A stretch of DNA of 64,000 bases from Acidocella facilis ATCC 35904. GTDB taxonomy: Bacteria; Pseudomonadota; Alphaproteobacteria; Acetobacterales; Acetobacteraceae. The position numbers and the translations under genes were made by a program. Every line of letters starts with the position of its first letter. Positions within the stretch are counted from its first letter, which is position 1. The stretch lies in contig NZ_JHYG01000008.1 of NCBI RefSeq assembly GCF_000687875.1, forward strand, positions 1-64,000, given 5' to 3'. Below the pieces are notes generated by a model. That model ran no database searches and was not told the origin of the DNA. It worked only from the letters and a program-made list of their open reading frames with translations. Shown one piece after another: positions 46,609 through 55,719 of the stretch.

Positions 46609-47454
46609 TCAGCCCCCCACCGTTTTCGAGCGCTGCTCGCCCAGCCCTTCCACGCCCAGGCGCAGGCTTTGGCCCGGCCGCAGGAAGATCGGGTTGGGCT
46701 TCTGCCCCATCCCCACGCCCGCCGGGGTGCCGGTGGCGATGATATCGCCTGGATACAGCGTGATGAACTGCGAGACATAGGACACCAGCGTCTTCACCCC
46801 GAAGATCATGTTCGCGGTGGTCCCGTCCTGCATCATCTGCCCATCCACCTCGCAGAACAGCTTCAGATTCTGCGGGTCGGCGACCTCATCCTTGGTCACC
46901 AGCCAGGGGCCGACCGGGCCGAAATGATCCGCCCCCTTGCCCTTGTCCCAGCTGCCGCCGCGCTCGGTCTGCCAGTGCCGCTCGCTGACATCATTCACCA
47001 CCGCATAGCCGGCGACATAATCCAGCGCCGCATCCTCGGAGACGCGCGACGCCTTGGCGCCGATCACCACCCCCAGCTCAATTTCCCAGTCAGTCTTCTC
47101 GGAGCCGGGCGGGATGATCACATCATCATACGGCCCGCAGAAAGCGGAGAGGGATTTCAGGAACACGATCGGCTCCTTCGGCGCCTTGGCGCCGGTCTCG
47201 GCGGCATGGTCGGCATAATTCAGCCCGATACAGACAAAATTCCGCGGCCGCGGAATGCAGGCGCCGATGCGATGTTCCGCCTTCAGAATCGGCAGCGTCT
47301 CCGGCTCCAGCTTCTGCAATTGTGCCAGCCAGTCCAGCGTCATCTCCTCGCCGGTGACATGGATCAGCGCGTCCTCCAACGTGCGGATCTGCCCCTGCCC
47401 GTCGAGAATACCCCATTTCTCCTGGCCTTCATCCCCATAGCGCAGCAATTTCAT
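46609..47454 (-). CDS. Fumarylacetoacetate hydrolase-family protein
   Basis: 281 residues. The FAH C-terminal catalytic domain is clear: FVCIGLNYADHAAETG, then DWEIELGVVIGAKASRVSE (metal-binding acids), GYAVVNDVSERHWQ, FSLD-type region replaced by FGPVGPWLVT, and DIIATGTPAGVGMGQKPNP. Such enzymes hydrolyse or decarboxylate 2-oxo acids or acylpyruvates in aromatic or sugar-acid breakdown. The exact substrate cannot be told. Operon with the ABM protein. Confidence 0.88.
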   Translation of the reverse strand: MKLLRYGDEGQEKWGILDGQGQIRTLEDALIHVTGEEMTLDWLAQLQKLEPETLPILKAEHRIGACIPRPRNFVCIGLNYADHAAETGAKAPKEPIVFLKSLSAFCGPYDDVIIPPGSEKTDWEIELGVVIGAKASRVSEDAALDYVAGYAVVNDVSERHWQTERGGSWDKGKGADHFGPVGPWLVTKDEVADPQNLKLFCEVDGQMMQDGTTANMIFGVKTLVSYVSQFITLYPGDIIATGTPAGVGMGQKPNPIFLRPGQSLRLGVEGLGEQRSKTVGG

Positions 47455-47577
47455 TCGTTTATCCTTTCTTTCAGCCGTCAGCGTTCAACACAAAGCTGGG
47501 TGGCGAACATGCGGCGTGTCAAGACACTGGTTTCATACTAACCATGCGCGAACAGATCTGGAGGGGTCGCCAATACC

Positions 47578-47895
47578 ATGCCGATGTTCATTCTTCACGC
47601 CAAGGACCGCCCGGATGCCTTGGATCTCCGGCTGGAGCATTACGCCGCCCATCGGGCTTTCCTGGAGGAGCAGGACGAAATCGGCAAGGTCAGCGTCATC
47701 ATGTCCGGCCCGCTGCAGACCGACGATGGCGAGCAGATGATCGGCTCACTGCTGCTGCTGGAGGCGGAGAACCGCGAGGCGATCGACAAATTCGTGCAGG
47801 ATGATCCGTTCACCCGTGAAAATGTGTGGGGCGAGGTGAGCGTGACCCGCTTTTATCGCCGCCGCTCCCCGGGCCGGGACCTGCCAATGCCCTGA
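47578..47895 (+). CDS. YciI-like protein
   Basis: 105 residues. The YCII domain (FILHAKDRPDALDLRLEHYAAHRAFLEEQ, then SGPLQTDDGEQMIGSLLLLEAENREAIDKFVQDDPF) has the conserved His-Asp pattern of this ferredoxin-like fold. Function is unclear; a relative is a dehydrochlorinase-like enzyme. It is divergent from the FAH gene by about 120 bases and might share its physiology. Confidence 0.85.
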   Translation: MPMFILHAKDRPDALDLRLEHYAAHRAFLEEQDEIGKVSVIMSGPLQTDDGEQMIGSLLLLEAENREAIDKFVQDDPFTRENVWGEVSVTRFYRRRSPGRDLPMP

Positions 47896-47919
47896 GGCGG
47901 GTCTGCATTATATTTCATT

Positions 47920-47956
47920 AAAAAAGGCCGGTCTCCATAAGAGACCGGCCTTTAGC
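47920..47956. terminator. Bidirectional intrinsic terminator
   Basis: AAAAAA, GGCCGGTCTC (47926-47935), CATAA loop, GAGACCGGCC (47941-47950), TTTA. The T-run is best for transcripts from the right (parA direction), with the plus-strand run of three T sufficient for weak YciI termination. Confidence 0.75.
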
Positions 47957-48178
47957 ATCTGATTCGATGCCTACGTTTCTTGGCTCCCTAAACTTGGCGG
48001 CTGGCATTAACTGCCCCGTTCTCCAATCTGCTCCATTTCGGAGCATTTTGATGACGGTTATGTGCCACGGGTGCGTTCATGGCGGAAAAAAGGCAGGCTG
48101 ACAACCCCCGAGATGCTGTTTTTTGCAGGATAACAGCGTTAACAAGAATTTTCTTTCATGCCGCTCTCCGGTGACAAA
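47957..48178. other. Intergenic stretch downstream of parA, possible small RNA
   Basis: About 220 bases lie between the parA stop and the terminator. On the minus strand a 30-codon frame (MNAPVAHNRHQNAPKWSRLE onwards, about 48079 to 47987) has no good ribosome binding site. TTGTTAACGCTGTTATCC near 48135 could be a leftward promoter. A small RNA ending at the strong minus-strand terminator is possible; nothing specific is recognised. Confidence 0.3.
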
Positions 48179-48808
48179 TCAGCCAAGAAGCGCACGCAGA
48201 GCCTGCACCGCCGCGCGCACCTCCTCGGCCGCCTGGGTGGTGGCACCGGCTTCGGTCACGCCCAGCCCGTCGGCAAAAGCGTTGGCGTAGCCGGCGCGGT
48301 TTGCCAGCGCCACCGGCAACAGGGTCAGCCGCCGCGCCGCGATCTCCGCCTCCAGCCGCTTGCGCAATTTCGAGGCGGCGGGGGCGCGGTTGAACAAAAG
48401 TGCAGCCGGGCGTCGCTCCTCCGCCGCCAGCTTCAGCGTCCCCTCCGCCGCCCAGAGATCGGGCGGGGCCGGGTTCATCGGCACCAGCACCAGATCCGCG
48501 CCGCGAATCGCCCGCCTGGCATCGCTGTCGATCACTGGCGGCGTATCCACCAGCACGTAATCATGGCTGGATTTGAGCTTCTCCAGCTCATTCGCCAGCC
48601 GCCAGCCGGACACGGCGATCACCTCCAGGCCGGGATTGGCCTTCGCCGCGCCCTCCCGCAGCCGGCCCCAGGCGGTCAGGCTGCCTTGCGGATCGATATC
48701 CAGCAGCGCCACCCGCCCTTGCTCGGCCAGGGCGGCGCCGAACTGTGCCGCGATCATGGTCTTGCCGGCACCGCCTTTTTGCTGTGCAACCGCGATAATC
48801 TGTCCCAT
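48179..48808 (-). CDS. Orphan ParA-family ATPase
   Basis: 209 residues. The deviant Walker A is KGGAGKT (residues 11-17, with the signature lysine), Walker A' and switch regions are in ALLDIDPQGSLTAWG, and VLVDTPPV is Walker B. No parB neighbour is present, and the chromosomal parAB pair is usually near gidB. Orphans like this position cellular cargo such as flagella, chemoreceptors or plasmids. It is divergent from the NAD(P)HX repair gene by 28 bases. Confidence 0.87.
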   Translation of the reverse strand: MGQIIAVAQQKGGAGKTMIAAQFGAALAEQGRVALLDIDPQGSLTAWGRLREGAAKANPGLEVIAVSGWRLANELEKLKSSHDYVLVDTPPVIDSDARRAIRGADLVLVPMNPAPPDLWAAEGTLKLAAEERRPAALLFNRAPAASKLRKRLEAEIAARRLTLLPVALANRAGYANAFADGLGVTEAGATTQAAEEVRAAVQALRALLG

Positions 48809-48836
48809 CTAAAGCCTCCTGCCTCAGGTGGAGTAA

Positions 48837-50183
48837 ATGGCATATTCGTTTGAACGGCCAGAGAATTTTGCGGGTGCGTTGCTGACCCCGGCGGAGATGG
48901 GCGCGGCCGACGCCCGGGCTGGAGACGGCGCGGCGCTGATGCAGGCGGCCGGGCGGGCGGTGGCGCGCGCCATCCTGCAACGCATCCGCCCCACGCGCAC
49001 GCTGGTGCTGGCCGGGCCGGGCAAGAATGGCGGCGATGGCCATGTCGCCGCATCCTATCTGGCGCGGGCCGGCTGGCATGTGCGGGTCAAGTCCCCCGGC
49101 GAGGCGACTCCGGATGATGTCGCCCGCGCCGGGCTGGTCATCGATGCCTTGTTCGGCGCCGGGCTGTCGCGGGACCTGGATGCGCATTGCACCGCCCTGC
49201 TGCGCGCCGCGAAACGGCTGGTCGCCATCGATGTGCCGTCCGGGCTGGACGGCGCCACCGGCCAGATTCGCGGCTTTGCGCCGCAGGCGGAATTCACCGT
49301 CACCTTCGTGCGCAAGAAGCCCGGCCATCTGCTCTATCCGGGGCGCGGCCTGTGCGGGGAGGTGCTGCTGCGCGATATCGGCCTGCCCGACTCCATCATT
49401 GCCGGGCTCGCGCCGCGCTGCTGGGAGAACAGCCCGGCCCTGTTCACCCTGCCCCTGCGCGCGCCCACCGGCCATAAATATGGCAGCGGCGAGGTCACCC
49501 TCCTCTCCGGCAGCCTGCCCGGGGCAGCGCGGCTGGCGGCGATGGCGGCGCGCCGGGCCGGGGCAGGCATGGTCAGCATCGCCGCGCCCGATGCCGCCGC
49601 CCTGCCCGAAGCCGGCATCATGCTGCGGCGGGAGCCTTTGGCAGAGCTGTTACAGGATCAGCGCCGGCAAAACTGGGTGGTCGGGCCGGGGCTTGGCATC
49701 GATGCCGCCGGCCCCGCCCTGGCGGCGCTGCTGGCGGCGGGGGACAGGCGCATCGTCGCGGATGCGGACGCGCTGACCGCCTGCGCCGGGGCGCCGGAGC
49801 GTCTGCGCGGTGTCACCGTCATCACCCCGCATGAGGGCGAGTTCACCCGCCTGTTCGGCGCCATCGGCCCGGACAGGCTGGGCGCCGCCCGCGCCGCCGC
49901 CGCGCGCATCGGCGCGGTTCTGGTGCTGAAAGGGCCGGATACGATCATCGCCGCCCCGGATGGCGAGGCCGTCATCAACGCCAACGCCCCGCCTTGGCTC
50001 GCCACCGGCGGCACGGGCGACGTGCTGGCCGGGCTGATCGCCGCCCTGCTGGCGCGCGGCATGGCCCCCTTCGCCGCCGCCTGCGCCGGGGTCTGGCTGC
50101 ATGGCGCGGCCGCCACCAAGATCGGGCCGGGCCTGCTGGCGGAGGATCTGCCGGCGCAGCTCGGCCCGCTGGCGCAAGGATGA
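48837..50183 (+). CDS. nnr: Bifunctional NAD(P)HX epimerase/dehydratase
   Basis: 448 residues, a fusion of the epimerase domain (1-200: VLAGPGKNGGDGHVAASYLARAGW; VAIDVPSGLDGATGQI) and the ADP-dependent dehydratase domain (about 210-448: GHKYGSGEVTLLSGSLPGAAR; NWVVGPGLGID; ITPHEGEFTRLFG; NAPPWLATGGTGDVLAG). It repairs hydrated NADH and NADPH. Domain order and length are as in E. coli Nnr (YjeF). Confidence 0.93.
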   Translation: MAYSFERPENFAGALLTPAEMGAADARAGDGAALMQAAGRAVARAILQRIRPTRTLVLAGPGKNGGDGHVAASYLARAGWHVRVKSPGEATPDDVARAGLVIDALFGAGLSRDLDAHCTALLRAAKRLVAIDVPSGLDGATGQIRGFAPQAEFTVTFVRKKPGHLLYPGRGLCGEVLLRDIGLPDSIIAGLAPRCWENSPALFTLPLRAPTGHKYGSGEVTLLSGSLPGAARLAAMAARRAGAGMVSIAAPDAAALPEAGIMLRREPLAELLQDQRRQNWVVGPGLGIDAAGPALAALLAAGDRRIVADADALTACAGAPERLRGVTVITPHEGEFTRLFGAIGPDRLGAARAAAARIGAVLVLKGPDTIIAAPDGEAVINANAPPWLATGGTGDVLAGLIAALLARGMAPFAAACAGVWLHGAAATKIGPGLLAEDLPAQLGPLAQG

Positions 50184-50381
50184 CTTCACCCCGCGCCCGG
50201 CCACCGCCGACGCGCCCATTGGCAAAGGCTGAGCCGGCAGGCCGGTTGACCGAAAATAGGTCAAAGTCTACGACATAATCTCGCCGCAATGGAGAAAAAT
50301 TTTATCACAAAATCCATTTGCCCTGGCCTGGAATTGCCCTTTTCCACCCCAATACTCCTGTCATCGAAAGGAGACGCAGTC

Positions 50382-50915
50382 ATGCGCTTTAGTAAAACTT
50401 TCCTCTCCGGTGTCGCCGCGCTGGCCCTGCTGGCCGGCCCGGCCCTGGCCCAGCCCGACCATGGCGGCCCGGATGGCGGCCAGCCGCATGGCGCCCCGCA
50501 AGGCGAGAATCACGGCGGTCCGCAGGGTGGCAATCACAGCGCGCCGCAGGGTGGAGACCATGGCGGGCCGCAGGGCGGCCAGCATAACGGGTCCGGCTTC
50601 TTCGGCCTGCAGGGGGACAACCACGGCGCCCCGCAAGGCGGCGACCACCGCCCGCCCGCCGACCACCGCCCGCAAGGCGCCGAATATCATGGCGGCCCGC
50701 AATACCGCGACGGCCCCAGCGGCCCGGATGGTCACTGGGCGCGGGGCGACCATTTCAACGGCGCGCGCCGGGTAGTGCCGCATGACGAGTGGGACCGCTA
50801 CCATCTGCATCGCCCGCCGCCGGGCTATGAGTGGGTGAATTATAACGGCCAGTTCCTGATGATCGCGATCAGCAGCGGCATCATCGCCAGCATCATCGCC
50901 GGCTCGGCTTATTAA
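50382..50915 (+). CDS. Periplasmic RcnB-like protein with Gly/His/Gln-rich repeats
   Basis: 177 residues from ATG 50382, preceded by AAAGGAGACGC. Residues 1-23 are a signal peptide ending ALA. Residues 25-110 are low-complexity repeats of the form xHGGPQGG or xHGAPQGG with many His. The C-terminal part (RRVVPHDEWDRYHLHRPPPG, then YEWVNYNGQFLMIAISSGII) is the RcnB domain, tied to nickel/cobalt export or homeostasis in enterobacteria. The His-rich repeats may bind metal. The domain ends the protein, as in other family members. Confidence 0.82.
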   Translation: MRFSKTFLSGVAALALLAGPALAQPDHGGPDGGQPHGAPQGENHGGPQGGNHSAPQGGDHGGPQGGQHNGSGFFGLQGDNHGAPQGGDHRPPADHRPQGAEYHGGPQYRDGPSGPDGHWARGDHFNGARRVVPHDEWDRYHLHRPPPGYEWVNYNGQFLMIAISSGIIASIIAGSAY

Positions 50916-50930
50916 AGCCGTCGCCCCTGC

Positions 50931-50960
50931 CATAACCCCGCCCGCAAGGGCGGGGTTATG
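50931..50960. terminator. 13-bp stem hairpin after the RcnB-like gene
   Basis: CATAACCCCGCCC, GCAA, GGGCGGGGTTATG is a perfect 13-bp stem with a four-base loop, between the RcnB-like stop and the next gene. There is no T-run, but stem strength suggests termination. Confidence 0.6.
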
Positions 50961-50997
50961 CATTCCATGTTGACGCAAAAGGCATTATAATGCCGGT

Positions 50998-53355
50998 ATG
51001 AATGAGATGCGGCCGCTCGGGCACAGCACGGGAACCTTGGAAACATTGGCGGCCATCGAGCGCAAGCTGCTCTGGCTGTCCTCCTGGATCATCCATAACG
51101 CCAACCATATCCGCCCCAACCTCACCGCCGAGAAGGTCGGCGGGCATCAGGCCAGCTGCGCCTCCGTCACCTCGATCATGACGGCTTTGTATTTCGATGC
51201 GCTGCGCCCGCAGGATCGCGTCGCCGTCAAACCCCACGCCTCGCCGGTGCTGCATGCGGTGAATTACCTGCTCGGCCGGCAAAGCCGGGAGAAGCTGGAG
51301 CTGTTCCGCCAGTTCGGCGGCGCCCAGGCCTATCCGTCGCGGGCCATGGATGGCGCCGAGATCGATTTCTCCACCGGCTCGGTCGGGCTCGGCGTCGCCA
51401 TCACCAGCTTCTCGGCGCTGATCCAGGATTACGTGCAGGCGCATGAGATGCTGCCCGCAGGCGCCAAACGCGCCCGCAATGTCGCCGTCGCCGGCGATGC
51501 CGAGCTGGATGAGGGCAATATCTACGAGGCCTTGCTGGAGGGCTGGAAGCATGACGTCCGCGATGTCTGGTGGGTGGTGGATTGCAACCGCCAGAGCCTG
51601 GACTCGGTGATGCCGGACCGCCTCTTCGGCCGCTTCGAGGGCCTGTTCCGCGACATGGGCTGGCGCGTGGTGACGCTGCGCTATGGCCGCGCCTTGCAGG
51701 AGGTTTTCACCCGCCCCGGCGGCAGCGCCCTGCGCGCCTGGCTGGATGACTGCCCCAACTCCGTCTACTCGGCACTCACCTTCCAGGGCGGCCCGGCCTG
51801 GCGCGAGGCGCTGCTGCGCGATATCGGCCGCAGCCGCCCGCTGCGCGCCTTGATCGACCCGCTGGACGATGCGGCGCTGGCGGCGCTGATGACCAACCTC
51901 GCCGGGCATGATCTCGGCACCCTCACCGGTGCCTTCTCCCAGGCCGCCAGTTCCGACCAGCCGACCCTCTTTCTCGCCCACACCATCAAGGGCAACGGCC
52001 TGCCGCTGGCCGGGCATAAGGACAACCATGCCGGGCTGATGACGCCCGAGCAGATGGACGAATTCCGCGCCGCCATGAAGATCCGCCCCGGCCATGAATG
52101 GGACCGGCTGGAAGGGCTGGAGGACCCGCACCGGATCGAGCGCTTCATCAACGAAGCCCCCTACGCGCAGCCGCTCTCCCCGGCCGGGCGTCGGCTCACC
52201 GCCCCAGCCGTGCCGGTGCCCGCCACCCTGCCCGGCCCGCGCACCGCCGGGCGCAAAATGAGCACCCAGGCCGGGTTCGGCGAAATCCTCTCCGAAATCG
52301 GCCGCGCCCAGGGCGAGAGCAAGGCGCTCTCGCAGGCCATCGTCACCTCCAGCCCGGATGTGGCCACCTCCACCAACCTCACCTCCTGGATCAATCGCCG
52401 CTCGATGTTCGCCCGCAAGGCGCAGGAGGATGTGTTCCGCAAGAGCAAGGTCGCCTCGATGGTGCGCAAGGACATGCATCCCGGCGGCCAGCATATCGAG
52501 CTGGGCATCGCCGAGCAGAGCCTGTTCCTGCTGCTGGGCGCCGCCGGGCTGGCGCAGGATCTATACGGCACAAGGCTGCTGCCGGTGGGCACGGTGTACG
52601 ACCCCTTCGTCAATCGCGGCCATGACGCGCTCTATTATGCCTGTTACCAGGATGCGCGCTTCCTGCTGGTCTCCACCCCGTCCGGAATCACGCTGGCGGC
52701 GGAAGGCGGGCAGCACCAGGCCACCAATACCCCGCTGCTGGGCATCGTGCAGGACAAGCTGGCCACCTTCGAGCCGGCCTATTGCGACGAGCTGCGCATC
52801 ATGATGCGCCATGCCTTCGAATATATGCAGAAACCGGACGGCTCGGCGGTCTGGCTGCGCCTCTCCAATTTCGCCCTGCCGCAGCCGGTGCGCACGCTGA
52901 ACGAGGCGCATGTGATCGCCGGCGCGCATTGGATCACCCGGCCCGCCCCGGGTGCGTCCATCGCCATCGCCTATCAGGGCCCGATGGCGGCGGAGGCGGA
53001 AAAGGCCTTCGCCCTGCTGCGGGAGGATGTGCCCGAGGCCGGGCTGCTCGCCATCACCAGCCCGAACCGGCTCTATGCCGGCTGGCGCGCCGCCCAGCGC
53101 CAGCGCCGCGCGGGGGAAAAGGCGACATCGCATATCGAGGATATTCTCGCCCCTCTGGCCCCCGGATCGGCGCTGGTGACGGTGCTGGATGGCCACCCGG
53201 CGGCGCATAGCTGGCTTGGCGCGGTGCGTGGCCAGCGCGTGATGGCGCTGGGGCCGGACCATTTCGGCCAGTCCGGCACGGTGGCGGAGCTGTACCGGGA
53301 ATATGAGATGGACGCCGACGCCATCCTGGATGCCTGCGCCGAAGCACTGGCCTGA
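50998..53355 (+). CDS. AceE/transketolase-like thiamine-diphosphate enzyme
   Basis: 785 residues, single-chain E1 layout. The TPP-binding motif is GDAELDEGNIYEALLEGW ending at VDCNRQSLD, which follows AceE (homodimeric pyruvate dehydrogenase) more than transketolase. The opening IIHNANHIRPN and HQASCASVTSIMTALYFD are also AceE-like. The pyrimidine domain (GIAEQSLFLLLGAAGLAQDL) and C-terminal domain follow. The substrate is uncertain; no E2 or E3 genes adjoin it, and it is shorter than E. coli AceE (about 890), so it may act alone. Confidence 0.8.
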   Translation: MNEMRPLGHSTGTLETLAAIERKLLWLSSWIIHNANHIRPNLTAEKVGGHQASCASVTSIMTALYFDALRPQDRVAVKPHASPVLHAVNYLLGRQSREKLELFRQFGGAQAYPSRAMDGAEIDFSTGSVGLGVAITSFSALIQDYVQAHEMLPAGAKRARNVAVAGDAELDEGNIYEALLEGWKHDVRDVWWVVDCNRQSLDSVMPDRLFGRFEGLFRDMGWRVVTLRYGRALQEVFTRPGGSALRAWLDDCPNSVYSALTFQGGPAWREALLRDIGRSRPLRALIDPLDDAALAALMTNLAGHDLGTLTGAFSQAASSDQPTLFLAHTIKGNGLPLAGHKDNHAGLMTPEQMDEFRAAMKIRPGHEWDRLEGLEDPHRIERFINEAPYAQPLSPAGRRLTAPAVPVPATLPGPRTAGRKMSTQAGFGEILSEIGRAQGESKALSQAIVTSSPDVATSTNLTSWINRRSMFARKAQEDVFRKSKVASMVRKDMHPGGQHIELGIAEQSLFLLLGAAGLAQDLYGTRLLPVGTVYDPFVNRGHDALYYACYQDARFLLVSTPSGITLAAEGGQHQATNTPLLGIVQDKLATFEPAYCDELRIMMRHAFEYMQKPDGSAVWLRLSNFALPQPVRTLNEAHVIAGAHWITRPAPGASIAIAYQGPMAAEAEKAFALLREDVPEAGLLAITSPNRLYAGWRAAQRQRRAGEKATSHIEDILAPLAPGSALVTVLDGHPAAHSWLGAVRGQRVMALGPDHFGQSGTVAELYREYEMDADAILDACAEALA

Positions 53356-53360
53356 AGTTT

Positions 53361-53493
53361 CAAAAGTTTTTTGGTGCCGCTTTTTTACAAAAAAGCGGCA
53401 AAAGCGTTCGGGGTGTTGGCACCGTCGTCGTCACCACCCCGGACGTTCGTGGGAACTTTTTGAAAAAAGTTCCCACACCCTCAAAAACTTCCG
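53361..53493. repeat. Family-1 palindromic repeat, full-length
   Basis: CAAAAGTTTTTTGGTGCCGC opens and CCTCAAAAACTTCC closes. Stems are GCCGCTTTTTT with AAAAAAGCGGC, TTCGGGGTGTTGGCACC facing a GTCACCACCCCGGA arm, and GTGGGAACTTTTT with AAAAAGTTCCCAC. Located between the convergent TPP enzyme and MFS genes. Confidence 0.75.
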
Positions 53494-54882
53494 CTAATTT
53501 TCCTGCTTCGCCAACACCCGCGACAGGCTGCACCCCGCCGCCACATAGGCGGTGAACGCCGCCAGCGCCAAACAAGTCTGCGTCGGCATCGGATGCGCCA
53601 ACCCCAGCGTCAGCGCCACCAGCATGCCCCCAATCGTCTGCCCGAACAGCCGCGCCACCGAGATCATCCCCGAGGCCCCGCTGATCCGCTGTTTCGGCGC
53701 CGTCATCAGCATCGCCTTGTTGTTCGGCGGCTGCAGCATCGAAAACCCGGTGCCGGCCAGATAAATCCGCCACATGATGTTGAGGTCGCTCGGGTCATGC
53801 GGCAGCAACCGCAGCAGCAGAAACCCGGTACCGCAAATCACCATCCCCAGCGTCGAGAGCATCGCCGCCGGATACCGATCCGTCAGCCGCCCGATGATCG
53901 GCGCCGAAAGCACGATCGCCACCGGCCAGGAGGTGATCACCAGCCCCGTCTCCGCCGGGCCGCGATGCAGCACATCGGTCAGGTTGAAGGGCATCGAGAT
54001 CATGAAGAAATTCGAGGCCACGAACGACAGAAACCCGGTGACGAAGGCAATCGAAAAGCCGCTGCGCGCCAGCAGATCCACCGGCAGCAGCGGGTTGGCG
54101 CGGGTCAGCTGCAGCCGCACCAGCAGCGCCATCGCCACCGCCCCGACCAGGATCAGCCCCAGCCCCTGCGCGGCGCCCCCGCCCTGGGCGAAATTATCGC
54201 CGCCCATGACGATGCCCGAAAGCCCGAGCGCCAGCAGCACCACGCTCAGCAGATCCAGCCGCGCCGGCGTTTGCGGGGTGCGCGGCAGCGAGGTGATCGC
54301 GAAATAGAACGCCAGCGCCCCCAGCGGCAGATTGATCAGGAACAGCCATTTCCAGCTCGCGAAGGACAGCACGAGGGCGGCCAGAGACGGCCCCAGCGCC
54401 ACCCCGAGCGCGATGGTCAGGCCGTTCAAGGCAATGCCCCGCCCGAGCAGATTGGCGGGGTAGATATAGCGGATCAATGCGGCATTCACGCCCAGAATAC
54501 AGGCCGCCCCCACGCCCTGCACCGCGCGCGCCAGCGCCAATTCCGGCAGGGTCTGCGACATCGCGCATAATAATGACGCGGCCGAAAACACCAACAATCC
54601 CAGCACGCACATGCGCGCATGGCCAAAGCGCTCCCCCAGGCTCGCCACCGGCAGCAGCGCGATCAAATTCGCCAGCTGGTAGGCATTCACAATCCAGATC
54701 GCCGCGGAATTGCTGGTATGGACGTCATGCGCGATGGTGGGCATCGCGATATTCACCACCGTATAATCCACCGCGGACAGCAAAACCGCCATGGCAACAG
54801 CGATCATCGCCCGCATACGCGCGTGCTTGGGAAGGCCGTCAGGCAAAGGCGGCGCGGCTTGCTGGGCCAGTGTTGCGGACAT
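53494..54882 (-). CDS. MFS transporter, DHA2 (14-helix) type
   Basis: 462 residues with repeated hydrophobic helices. The first block (RAMIAVAMAVLLSAVDYTVVNIAMPTIA) carries the DHA2 motif with Asp and the VNIAMPTIA signature. Motif A is LGERFGHARM, motif C is LGPSLAALVLSFASW. It exports drugs or metabolites using protons. The substrate is unknown. It may be shorter by a helix than the 14-TM type. Confidence 0.87.
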   Translation of the reverse strand: MSATLAQQAAPPLPDGLPKHARMRAMIAVAMAVLLSAVDYTVVNIAMPTIAHDVHTSNSAAIWIVNAYQLANLIALLPVASLGERFGHARMCVLGLLVFSAASLLCAMSQTLPELALARAVQGVGAACILGVNAALIRYIYPANLLGRGIALNGLTIALGVALGPSLAALVLSFASWKWLFLINLPLGALAFYFAITSLPRTPQTPARLDLLSVVLLALGLSGIVMGGDNFAQGGGAAQGLGLILVGAVAMALLVRLQLTRANPLLPVDLLARSGFSIAFVTGFLSFVASNFFMISMPFNLTDVLHRGPAETGLVITSWPVAIVLSAPIIGRLTDRYPAAMLSTLGMVICGTGFLLLRLLPHDPSDLNIMWRIYLAGTGFSMLQPPNNKAMLMTAPKQRISGASGMISVARLFGQTIGGMLVALTLGLAHPMPTQTCLALAAFTAYVAAGCSLSRVLAKQEN

Positions 54883-54962
54883 ATTTCCCGCTTACTGGGC
54901 AAGCCGCCTGAAAAACAGGGTTTTTCTTCGGGAGGCTGCCATGCGGGCGCTAGGCCTGGCGC

Positions 54963-55235
54963 CTAATCCTCAGGTATCTCCGCGTGCCAAATCTCGATGA
55001 ACCCGGCCTGGTAGCAGCCGGCCGAAAACGCGTTATGCAGATTTTCCAGCTCCGGCTCGATATCTTCCTCCAGGCTGGCATCCACCATCGCCCAATAGAA
55101 GCGCGCCAGAACCCGCGCCTGCTCGGCACTCTCCACCCGCCCGGCGGTCAAAATCGCCGCCGCCGCCGCATCGCCCAGCGTGCGGGCATAGTCCAGCGCC
55201 AATTGCCGGTCAGCCTCAAAGCGAAACGGGATCAA
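54963..55235 (-). CDS. Unknown small protein, partner of the upstream gene
   Basis: 90 residues, predicted all-helical and acidic (TLGDAAAAAILTAG; RVLARFYWAMVDASLEEDIEPELENL). No family recognised. It starts inside the stop of the gene upstream (ATGA overlap), so it is co-translated with it. An acidic helical partner after a possible toxin resembles an antitoxin or immunity protein, but this is inference from arrangement. Confidence 0.65.
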   Translation of the reverse strand: MIPFRFEADRQLALDYARTLGDAAAAAILTAGRVESAEQARVLARFYWAMVDASLEEDIEPELENLHNAFSAGCYQAGFIEIWHAEIPED

Positions 55236-55699
55236 AGTGCCACCTGCGCATCCCGGATCACCGCCATCCGATCGCCGAGCCTGATCAGCTTATCGCGCAG
55301 TTCCTCCACCCGCATGGTCGCGGTCACGCACAGCAGATAATGCTGCGGGTCCTTCTCATCTGCCACGAATTCCAGCCCGTCCGGCAGATCCATCTCGGAC
55401 AGCACCCAGTACACCGAAATCTGCTTGCCCGGATTGCGCTTGGATTTCAGCCTGTGGATACCTTTAAGATGCTGCCAATGCGCGGAGAAGGAGAGCCCAT
55501 GGCAGCGCGAGGGTAAAATCCATTTCCCATCGCCAGAAAACATATAATCATCGCGCTGAATGCCGCAGATCAACTGCCGGCTGGAGGAGCTTTCCGTATA
55601 CAGTGTCGGATGCTCCCCAGCCGTAATCGGCCGGGCGAACCATTTTTCCAAGCGGGCAAGATACTCACGCAGATCCTGCAAGGTTCTGTACTGGTCCAT
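55232..55699 (-). CDS. Unknown protein, faintly Tse2-toxin-like
   Basis: 155 residues. Visible elements are GKWILPSRCHGLSFS, VYWVLSEMDLPDGLEFVADE, HYLLCVTATMRVEELRDKL. This order (a GLSFS loop, DLPxGL, a D, then HY and M) recalls Tse2-type ADP-ribosyltransferase toxins. The resemblance is weak and from memory of the fold pattern only. Coupled by a four-base overlap to a small acidic protein. It sits beside coq7, transcribed in the same direction. Confidence 0.6.
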   Translation of the reverse strand: MDQYRTLQDLREYLARLEKWFARPITAGEHPTLYTESSSSRQLICGIQRDDYMFSGDGKWILPSRCHGLSFSAHWQHLKGIHRLKSKRNPGKQISVYWVLSEMDLPDGLEFVADEKDPQHYLLCVTATMRVEELRDKLIRLGDRMAVIRDAQVAL

Positions 55700-55719
55700 C
55701 CCCGCCTCCCGTTTATTGG

